The position numbers and the translations under genes are program-made. The notes under the pieces are model-generated. The model did not search any database. It was not told the DNA's origin and worked only from the letters and a program-made list of their open reading frames with translations. From contig JABUUG010000046.1 in the NCBI GenBank assembly GCA_021443285.1, positions 12,345-20,311 of the forward strand: a stretch of 7,967 bases of DNA, read 5' to 3'. Below are positions 1 to 4,357 of the stretch, one piece after another. The DNA comes from Bacteroidaceae bacterium (GTDB taxonomy: Bacteria; Bacteroidota; Bacteroidia; Bacteroidales; Bacteroidaceae). How positions within the stretch are numbered: the first letter of the stretch is position 1; each line of letters starts with the position of its first letter.

Positions 1-113
1 TTCAGGCCCAGACCGGTGAGCGTTCCTCCGACGTAGGTCTTTCCTTTCTCAAACTGTGCGTTGGCATTGAGGGCAATAACGATTGCCGCGAAGAGTAAGA
101 CAAGTTTTTTCAT
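1..113 (-). CDS. Outer-membrane beta-barrel protein, N-terminal 37 residues (partial)
   Basis: The gene begins with ATG at 113 and runs off the left edge, so only the N-terminus is visible. It opens MKKLVLLFAAIVIALNANAQ, a textbook signal peptide: two lysines, a hydrophobic core, and an ANA|Q signal peptidase I site at about residues 19/20. The mature start, FEKGKTYVGGTLTGLGL, has the 'K-G-x-x-Y-V-G-G' look of the first strand of small Bacteroidales outer-membrane beta-barrel proteins. The likely location is therefore the outer membrane, but the specific function cannot be told from 37 residues. Two exact TAnnTTTG boxes lie upstream (161-168 and 236-243), so it is probably transcribed independently of the nucleoside-permease gene that ends 152 bases upstream. 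Export is near certain; the barrel assignment is a family-resemblance inference. Confidence 0.7.
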   Translation of the reverse strand, partial: MKKLVLLFAAIVIALNANAQFEKGKTYVGGTLTGLGL

Positions 114-160
114 AGTTATTTAGGTTTTTTATTTTTGATTATTCTCCGCAAATTATGCCG

Positions 161-168
161 CAAATATA
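161..168 (-). promoter_or_regulatory. Proximal Bacteroidota -7 box for the outer-membrane protein gene
   Basis: On the minus strand this reads TATATTTG, an exact match to the Bacteroidota sigma-ABfr -7 consensus TAnnTTTG. It lies 47 bases before the ATG at 113, which predicts a start site near 154 and a leader of about 40 nt. No clear TTTG -33 element lies 19-21 bases upstream, so the call rests on one box plus position. Confidence 0.5.
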
Positions 169-235
169 CAATTATGAAAGAAAAACATTGCGGCAAGCCC
201 GTGTGTTTTATGCGTTTTTGCGGTAGTACCTTGTG

Positions 236-243
236 CAAAAGTA
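236..243 (-). promoter_or_regulatory. Distal Bacteroidota -7 box for the outer-membrane protein gene
   Basis: On the minus strand this reads TACTTTTG followed by C, again an exact TAnnTTTG match. It would give a leader of about 115 nt. Its upstream half lies against or inside the 3' end of the nucleoside-permease gene (stop at 266-268). A TTG is present but spaced slightly too far away (about 23 bases). With the box at 161-168 it forms a possible tandem promoter pair. Confidence 0.45.
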
Positions 244-265
244 AGAAAACAAGGGAAACGCTCCA

Positions 266-1207
266 TCAATCCGGATGGAAATCTATGATTGTTTTCCCCA
301 CCCTGAACAGATTGTGCATTGCGGTGTCGAATATGTCCGCGCCCTCCAGGTTGTTTTCGTCGGTCATATTGCTCTCAAAACTGTTGCCGAACATCGTCTC
401 CGGGGTTGCACCGTTCATGTAGTCATCGAGGTTCACCGATACGCGCAGCCCCATATATCCGTCTGACAGTCCGAAGCGTTTAAGGGTTGAGGCGACGGCT
501 ATCTCCTCCATCTCCGCCACCCGGTAGGGGTCGGGACAACCGTAGTGGCGCACCTTCATCTCGGCAATCTCATGAAACTCCCTGCCCTTCCAGTAGTTGT
601 CGCTCGTCGCGAAGGTTGCCTTCATCACCCTCGGTCTGCGCGAGAGTGCCGGGCTGTATGCAGCCATGAACGCCTGCGTCCTGGGGGTGGTGTCCAGCGC
701 GATGTCCTTTGTCAGACTGTACAGGCTTTCCACGCGGCCGGCATCCAGTATATGGCAACCGTACTGCTCGGTATCGGGCATGGGGAACCACGCCAGCCGG
801 TTGTTGCTGTCCACCACAGTGTTGCCGCTCTCCATATCGATTATGGCGGATGCGATGAAAACGTCGCCCATGACGGTGTCCTCATAGCTCGAGCCGGCGC
901 AGCCCACCGACAGCGTCCGCATACCTCGGCAGTCGAACTCAGGATTGCAGAGTATTGAGGTCAGTGCCACAGCGGTGTTCGTCTTTCCGCAGTGCGGCAT
1001 GGTCAGCGCGATGCCATCCTTATAATACAGCTTCTCCCCTGGGTGCAGTCCGGGGAACACATACTCTTCCCCACCCTGCAGGTATTCACGGTAGAACAGC
1101 TCGCCCTCACCGCACACACCGTTGCCGAGCTCCCCATAGTCGAACTTGGGAAATATCAAAAGCCTTATCGGTTTGGGGGATTTTCCTGAAAAAGATGATG
1201 ATGCCAT
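266..1207 (-). CDS. Purine nucleoside permease (NUP)/nucleoside phosphorylase-like protein
   Basis: This 313-residue protein resembles the NUP family, named for a Candida purine nucleoside permease and related in fold to nucleoside phosphorylases. Visible landmarks are an opening strand IRLLIFPKFDYGELGNG (14-30), an E-G-E-L-F-Y-R-E segment (34-41), VFPGLHPGEKLYYKDGIAL (50-68), PHCGKTNTAVALTSIL (71-86), a small-residue turn VGCAGSSYED (101-110), TSDNYWKGREF (201-211) and EMEEIAVASTL (232-242). The last resembles the Glu-Met-Glu nucleoside-binding motif of phosphorylases. There is no signal peptide and no convincing membrane segment, so a soluble protein acting on purine nucleosides is at least as likely as a permease. 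The start at 1207 is the first ATG after an in-frame stop. No TAnnTTTG box is seen upstream, so it may be read through from the MATE gene across the 1251-1383 repeat. Substrate and reaction are not shown by the sequence. Confidence 0.72.
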   Translation of the reverse strand: MASSSFSGKSPKPIRLLIFPKFDYGELGNGVCGEGELFYREYLQGGEEYVFPGLHPGEKLYYKDGIALTMPHCGKTNTAVALTSILCNPEFDCRGMRTLSVGCAGSSYEDTVMGDVFIASAIIDMESGNTVVDSNNRLAWFPMPDTEQYGCHILDAGRVESLYSLTKDIALDTTPRTQAFMAAYSPALSRRPRVMKATFATSDNYWKGREFHEIAEMKVRHYGCPDPYRVAEMEEIAVASTLKRFGLSDGYMGLRVSVNLDDYMNGATPETMFGNSFESNMTDENNLEGADIFDTAMHNLFRVGKTIIDFHPD

Positions 1208-1250
1208 AGGATGGTATGGAAGGTTGAATGTAATTTCTTTTGATTATGAA

Positions 1251-1383
1251 GTTAAAGGAGTTAAAGGAGTTAAAGGAGTCAAAGGAGTTAAAGACATTAG
1301 CTATATGATTTCTACTCAATCAGTTATCTTCAAAAAAGTCATTTGTCTTTAACTCCCTTAACTCCTTTAACTTCCTTAACTCC
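1251..1383. repeat. Nonamer GTTAAAGGA array with an inverted partner array
   Basis: The left arm holds five contiguous nonamers from 1251 to 1295: GTTAAAGGA three times, then GTCAAAGGA, then GTTAAAGAC. The right arm, 1345-1383, holds the complementary units GTCTTTAAC, TCCCTTAAC, TCCTTTAAC, TTCCTTAAC and a final TCC. The innermost units (1287-1295 with 1345-1353) pair perfectly. The third left unit also pairs perfectly with 1363-1371, and the others have one or two mismatches or wobbles. The result is an imperfect stem of about 39 bp around a 49-nt AT-rich loop. It lies between the stop of the MATE gene (1403) and the start of the nucleoside-permease gene (1207), both on the minus strand, so it could attenuate or separate their transcripts. 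Confidence 0.85.
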
Positions 1384-1402
1384 AATTTATATAACTTACA
1401 GG

Positions 1403-2752
1403 TTACACCGCGAAGCTCTTTCCCGCCCATTTGCGGCTGTGCCACCTGCGTGTCAGTATCACTCCACGCGTATTCTCATCGAGTGCAAAGGCGCCCCATA
1501 TTCCCAGCAGTCCAAGCCCCAGCCAGAAGCCCGCCACATAAGCCACGCCCACAGCTATGAGCCACTGGAACGTGATGCCTATCACGACGGGATATATCGT
1601 GTCGCCCGTAGCACGCAGACTGCCGCAGGAGAAAATATTGCGCGTGCGGCCTATCTCGAGGAACACATTGATTACGAATATCCACGAACCGAGCGTCAGT
1701 ATCTCCTCGTTCTCCGTAAAAAGGCTCAGTATGGGCCTGCCAAGGCTCGCCAGCACCGCAGCCATCGTTACACAGCATATCAGTTGCAGACGTAGGTTGT
1801 AGTTGCCCAGTATGTAGGCAGCCCTGTTTCTTCCCCGTCCCACAAAGTGGCCTATCATAATGCTGCCCCCCTGCGTGAAACTCGCGGAGAAGAGGATGCA
1901 GTAGGCGAGGATGTTCCAGCAGTAGGCTCGTGTGGCAAGAGCCGTGTCGCCAAGCTTGTTTATCATATATATGCCCACCACCTGCGACAGGCAGTAGCTC
2001 ATTTCCTCGCTCATTGCCGGCACGCCCACAAGCACAAGGTTCTTCAGCTCGCGCACAGGGAACGGGCGGAAATACTCCAGCGGATAACTGTGTATGTGCT
2101 TCCTCGTATGGAACACCGCGAGCAATACCATGGCAACAGCACGGCTCAAGGCAGTGGATATGGCGGCACCCTCCACACCGAGCGCGGGGAAACCGAATTT
2201 TCCGAAGATAAGCACATAGTTGCCGATGAAGTTCAGCACATTGCTTATCAGCGTCACTATCATCGGATACACCGTCTTGTCGGCACTGCGCAGCGAGGCA
2301 GACAGCGCGAAGGATATGGCCTGCGTGAACGAGCAGACGCCCGTTATCTTCATGTATATCAGACCTTCGGGCATAAGGTTCTCGCTCAGCCCGATAAGGC
2401 GCAGTATGCCCTCCGCCTGAAACCACAGCGTGGCGCTCACCGCCAGCCCGATGAAGACGTTAAGCATCAACGCCACACCCACCACCTGCACGAGCCTCTT
2501 CTGCATCTTCGCCCCGATATACTGCGCGCAGAGTATGGCGCACCCCATCGAGATGAACTGATATACAAGGAAGATGAGCATGAACAGCTGGTTATCTACA
2601 CCCACCGCAGCAACAGCCTCATCGCTGTGCCGGCTGAGCATCATTATGTCCACCGTGCCGAGCATCATCACGAGTGCGATGTCTATTAATATCGGCAGCG
2701 TCAGCTTCGCTAACTGTCTCTTTATATGGCTGTTGGTTCTGAATAATGTCAT
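1403..2752 (-). CDS. MATE-family efflux transporter
   Basis: This 449-residue polytopic inner-membrane protein has the length expected for the multidrug and toxic compound extrusion family, which exports cationic or other solutes using Na+ or H+ gradients. The family's internal duplication is visible. The N-terminal half starts LAKLTLPILIDIALVMMLGTVDIMML (15-39) and contains SLRSADKTVYPMIVTLISNVLNFIGNYVLI (153-182) and GVEGAAISTALSRA (192-205). The C-terminal half repeats the pattern with GSLRATGDTIYPVVIGI (377-393) followed by GLLGIWGAFALDENTRG (414-430). About twelve hydrophobic segments can be counted. The short basic tail, TRRWHSRKWAGK, is cytosolic-like. The substrate cannot be deduced. 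The ATG at 2752 begins MTLFRTNSHIKRQLAKLTLP, a normal short N-terminus. The nearest consensus promoter is at 3092-3099, implying a leader of about 330 nt that contains a hairpin terminator-like element and a short tandem repeat. Confidence 0.92.
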   Translation of the reverse strand: MTLFRTNSHIKRQLAKLTLPILIDIALVMMLGTVDIMMLSRHSDEAVAAVGVDNQLFMLIFLVYQFISMGCAILCAQYIGAKMQKRLVQVVGVALMLNVFIGLAVSATLWFQAEGILRLIGLSENLMPEGLIYMKITGVCSFTQAISFALSASLRSADKTVYPMIVTLISNVLNFIGNYVLIFGKFGFPALGVEGAAISTALSRAVAMVLLAVFHTRKHIHSYPLEYFRPFPVRELKNLVLVGVPAMSEEMSYCLSQVVGIYMINKLGDTALATRAYCWNILAYCILFSASFTQGGSIMIGHFVGRGRNRAAYILGNYNLRLQLICCVTMAAVLASLGRPILSLFTENEEILTLGSWIFVINVFLEIGRTRNIFSCGSLRATGDTIYPVVIGITFQWLIAVGVAYVAGFWLGLGLLGIWGAFALDENTRGVILTRRWHSRKWAGKSFAV

Positions 2753-2771
2753 GTCTCTGATGTCTGTACCC

Positions 2772-2807
2772 TTCTATACATTCTATACTCTTCTATACAT
2801 TCTATAC
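2772..2807. repeat. TTCTATAC short tandem repeat in the MATE leader
   Basis: Four copies of TTCTATAC start at 2772, 2781, 2791 and 2800, separated alternately by A and TC. This gives a higher-order period of 19 bases (18-base segments at 2771-2788 and 2790-2807 are identical). On the minus strand it reads as GTATAGAA units ending about 20 bases before the MATE ATG at 2752, inside its probable 5' untranslated region. Slippage here could change leader length or structure. Confidence 0.85.
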
Positions 2808-2889
2808 CCCCCATCTTTCTCCTACGAAAAATGCGCTACAACTCACCACGAGCTGCAACGCACTGCTATCTAAACAAAAAAACTATCAA

Positions 2890-2922
2890 TGAAAAAATTG
2901 GTGGCCTCACGGTTGCCAATTT
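2890..2922 (-). terminator. Hairpin with U-run, possible intrinsic terminator or attenuator
   Basis: The arms are 2895-2906 and 2911-2922, with a 4-base loop. On the minus strand the outer seven pairs (AAATTGG/CCAATTT) and two inner C-G pairs form around a 3x3 mismatch, and the stem is followed by a TTTTTT run (plus-strand A-run, 2892-2897). This is the layout of an intrinsic terminator. On the plus strand the same arms pair along all twelve positions because the three mismatches become G-U wobbles, but there is no U-run on that side. Position favours a role on the minus strand, upstream of the MATE gene. Confidence 0.45.
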
Positions 2923-3085
2923 CTTGTTATCGCAATCTTTTGTTTGACCTTAAAACTAACCTATCAAAAAATTAATAACTAACCTTATACTAACCTAATG
3001 AAAATACATCTTTACTTTTTCTATCTGACGAGCGGGCTTTTGCACCCTTCCAAACAATCCGAAAAACTGTTTTTCTCTCGTTTTG
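2890..3085 (-). ncRNA. Candidate small RNA, or structured leader of the MATE gene
   Basis: A perfect TACCTTTG box at 3092-3099 predicts a minus-strand start near 3085. A hairpin followed by a U-run ends near 2890. The interval is about 195 nt and holds no credible reading frame beyond a 78-codon minus-strand frame of unlikely composition that would start upstream of the promoter. On the minus strand it contains three copies of AGGTTAGT (around 2993, 2982 and 2959), an unpaired-looking AT-rich middle, and then the terminal hairpin. It could be an independent small RNA, or an attenuated leader, because the MATE gene starts 138 bases beyond the hairpin. The size is compatible with a 6S-like RNA, but I cannot match it to any named family from memory. 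The boundaries are predicted, not observed. Confidence 0.35.
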
Positions 3086-3091
3086 ACGCTG

Positions 3092-3099
3092 CAAAGGTA
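3092..3099 (-). promoter_or_regulatory. Bacteroidota -7 box for the small RNA or MATE leader
   Basis: On the minus strand this reads TACCTTTG followed by CAGCG, an exact TAnnTTTG match. About 20 bases upstream is a GTTT rather than the ideal TTTG. It is the only exact box found between the MATE start and the AGTACT repeat array. Two small palindromes lie 60-95 bases upstream: TTGAC-TGCG-GTCAA at 3160-3173 and TGTGTG-TTCG-CACACA at 3177-3192. They could be operators or simple hairpins. Confidence 0.55.
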
Positions 3100-3518
3100 T
3101 GCGGTTTGACTTTCCCCTAAAACTTTTAACAAGGAAAATCCCATAAACCCATACCTTTTTTGACTGCGGTCAATAATGTGTGTTCGCACACAAACCACAA
3201 ACCGATACTTTATTGCGCAAAATAATGCCAATCAGAGAAACAATGGCAATAGATGCTGCACGCATTGTTTTGCAGGTTTCAGGATGCCCATACCCCCCAT
3301 CCATGCCTCGAATATATGCTCATGCCAGTACTTTTATGCCAAAGTACTCCAGTACTTTATGCCAAGTACTGCAGTAATCCTATATAAGTACTGGAGTAAT
3401 TCATGCCCAAGTACTGGCGCAAATGGCATATACAGCCCCGCTCTTTCCCCTCCCCCAACCCGGAATATCCGTTGGGTCCAACCTATATGCGCGGCGTTTG
3501 GGATAAGATATGTACCAT
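3100..3518. other. Gene-free stretch between MATE leader promoter and lipoprotein terminator
   Basis: Apart from the two small palindromes at 3160-3192 and the hairpin array at 3325-3415, I see no gene here. The open frames crossing it are short, overlap in opposite directions, run through the repeats and are rich in Cys, Pro, His and Asn, so they are judged non-coding. A weak inverted pair, AAACAATG (3238-3245) with CATTGTTT (3264-3271), is also present. No tRNA or rRNA structure was recognised. Confidence 0.6.
3325..3415. repeat. Four-unit tandem array of small AGTACT hairpins
   Basis: Four adjacent units of 22-24 bases occupy 3325-3348, 3349-3370, 3371-3392 and 3393-3415. Each begins S-S-AGTA and ends AAGTACT, so each can fold on itself. 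Unit 1 has 8-base arms (AGTACTTT / AAAGTACT) around the loop TATGCC. Unit 2 has 7-base arms (AGTACTT / AAGTACT) around the same loop. Both arms therefore shortened together. Unit 4 has one arm mismatch (AGTAATT) and the related loop CATGCCC, while unit 3 is degenerate in its left half. The palindrome AGTACT occurs six times from 3327 to 3415. There are no spacers, so it is not a CRISPR array. Confidence 0.85.
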
Positions 3519-3562
3519 AACCGTTAGTGGGTGGCACGTTACCGTACCACCCACTAACGGTT
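3519..3562 (-). terminator. 16-bp perfect hairpin behind the lipoprotein gene
   Basis: The arm 3519-3534 (AACCGTTAGTGGGTGG) is exactly complementary to 3547-3562, with a 12-base loop between. It begins 47 bases past the stop codon of the minus-strand lipoprotein gene, the usual place for a terminator. The stem is strong, with GC pairs at its loop end. On the minus strand the following bases are TTATGG, so there is no proper U-run, and on the plus strand only TTTCTCT follows. It may stabilise the mRNA 3' end or act as a barrier rather than as a classic intrinsic terminator. Confidence 0.6.
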
Positions 3563-3608
3563 TCTCTGCACAGATGCTTCATCCGCAGAGAACTTCCAGG
3601 GCCTCCCC

Positions 3609-4022
3609 CTATCTCTTCACGAAATGCTTGTAGTAGCCTCCGACAGAACCTGGGGAGAATGTGGTGCCCACCATCTGCCATTCCATTTCAGTCTTTGTCA
3701 GGCGGGTGATTTGATAACTCCGGGCAGCGTCACCATCCGGGTCAATTGTTATCACATTGCTTCCCTGACCGGAAAGCGCACCAAGGCGGTAAGTCCTTGT
3801 AACATCATGATCGCCGGCAAACACATCGGACACATGACAGGTGATGTGTCCGGAGTTATCGAACACCCATGTAACAAATCCGTCTCGGGTATAATCTGGA
3901 TAGTCATCATAGTTCTCCACCCATGTCCCGACAATATTGTCATTGTTTACTTCAATATCCTGCTTGTCGCATGCCGTAAGCAGCAGGAAGACAGCAATAA
4001 CCAAAAAAGAAAACCTCTTCAT
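3609..4022 (-). CDS. Small lipocalin-like lipoprotein
   Basis: This 137-residue protein has a lipoprotein signal peptide, MKRFSFLVIAVFLLLTAC, with lipobox LLTAC and the lipidated cysteine at 18. The residue after it is Asp19, so anchoring in the inner or outer membrane depends on rules not well fixed for Bacteroidota. The mature part begins with a linker and then NIVGTWVENYDD (29-40), the G-x-W first strand typical of small lipocalin-like Bacteroidota lipoproteins. Alternating strand-like segments follow (VTWVFDNSGHITCHV, TRTYRLGAL, SYQITRLTKTEMEWQMVG). The motif T-K-T-E-M-E-W late in the chain (109-115) also fits that group. No ligand or pathway can be named. It is a single-gene unit: a consensus promoter at 4055-4062 lies in front and a strong hairpin at 3519-3562 lies behind. 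It is divergent from the cas operon. Confidence 0.75.
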   Translation of the reverse strand: MKRFSFLVIAVFLLLTACDKQDIEVNNDNIVGTWVENYDDYPDYTRDGFVTWVFDNSGHITCHVSDVFAGDHDVTRTYRLGALSGQGSNVITIDPDGDAARSYQITRLTKTEMEWQMVGTTFSPGSVGGYYKHFVKR

Positions 4023-4054
4023 GATACATTAACTTAATAATACTACACTGCGGA

Positions 4055-4062
4055 CAAAATTA
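4055..4062 (-). promoter_or_regulatory. -7 box for the lipoprotein gene
   Basis: On the minus strand this reads TAATTTTG, an exact TAnnTTTG match 33 bases before the ATG at 4022. It predicts a leader of about 25 nt. No good TTTG -33 is seen at the ideal spacing. Confidence 0.55.
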
Positions 4063-4212
4063 CAAAGAATAACCTGAGCTACAGTGTTTCGCGAACAAGA
4101 CTTTAAGGGAACGCCGAAATATTTATACTATATCAATAAATACCGACGATGTTCCGCACACTTCATTTTGGAGCCATTCTGCCACGGGGAACACTCCCCA
4201 AGCCCGTTCAGC

Positions 4213-4233
4213 ATACGGATTGCCCGTATTTTT
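4213..4233 (+). terminator. Short hairpin with T-run upstream of cas3 (weak)
   Basis: ATACGG (4213-4218) pairs with CCGTAT (4224-4229) around a 5-base loop, and the plus strand continues TTTT. The stem is only six pairs, so termination would be weak. The T-run is also part of the TATTTTTG box at 4227-4234, so the same bases may serve a promoter instead. Confidence 0.25.
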
Positions 4234-4234
4234 G
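4227..4234 (+). promoter_or_regulatory. Distal candidate -7 box for the cas operon
   Basis: This reads TATTTTTG, an exact TAnnTTTG match, and would give a leader of about 115 nt before cas3. It overlaps the right arm of a small hairpin, and its -33 region (GTTC) is poor. It is less likely than the box at 4288-4295. Confidence 0.3.
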
Positions 4235-4287
4235 CCATGAAACCCCGATTTCTTCACATCAGATAAGCTAATACCGAAAACTTCCTG

Positions 4288-4295
4288 TAATTTTG
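4288..4295 (+). promoter_or_regulatory. Candidate -7 box for the cas3-cas5c-cas8c operon
   Basis: This reads TAATTTTG, an exact TAnnTTTG match 62 bases before the cas3 ATG, giving a start near 4302 and a leader of about 55 nt. The -33 element is not evident. It is the best-placed box on the plus strand for the whole operon, because the cas genes are too tightly packed to hold internal promoters. Confidence 0.5.
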
Positions 4296-4357
4296 TAACG
4301 TCTTAGAAACACTTACACACACGCCCAGCGTTTACACAATCATTTCAAAACGGATAT

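Larger units (their letters stand above)
4063..4357. other. Divergent intergenic region between lipoprotein gene and cas operon
   Basis: This stretch separates the minus-strand lipoprotein gene from the plus-strand cas3. It carries two plus-strand TAnnTTTG boxes (4227-4234 and 4288-4295), a short hairpin at 4213-4229, and a small GGGGA-ACAC-TCCCC hairpin at 4186-4199. A 60-codon plus-strand frame at 4084-4266 has no recognisable features and is not called. There are no direct repeats of CRISPR length, so no leader-proximal array lies at this end of the operon. Confidence 0.6.

Noticed and set aside
229..254. ACCTTGT/ACAAGG inverted pair as a terminator of the nucleoside-permease gene
   Set aside because: Only six pairs around a 14-base loop with no clear U-run, and it overlaps a promoter box. 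Too weak to call.
1476..2689. Long open frames (316 and 280 codons) overlapping the MATE gene
   Set aside because: They are rich in His, Arg and Cys and lack hydrophobic patterning, as expected of shadow frames in a GC-rich membrane-protein gene.
2995..3231. 78-codon open frame on the minus strand
   Set aside because: It crosses the TACCTTTG promoter box, has no recognisable domain or signal, and has odd composition. Better read as part of a promoter and leader.
3325..3415. Possible mini CRISPR array
   Set aside because: The units abut with no spacers, are too short and too palindromic, and do not match the roughly 32-base repeats expected for type I-C.
3176..3520. 114-codon open frame on the plus strand
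   Set aside because: It runs straight through the AGTACT hairpin array and is rich in Cys, Asn, Pro and Ile with no family resemblance. It is a chance frame.
3334..3681. 115-codon open frame on the minus strand
   Set aside because: It overlaps the 3' end of the lipoprotein gene in another frame and spans both the terminator hairpin and the repeat array. Not a gene.
4084..4266. 60-codon frame upstream of cas3, considered as a small regulator or anti-CRISPR
   Set aside because: No ribosome site, no promoter of its own and no recognisable motif. It also overlaps the hairpin and the distal promoter box.
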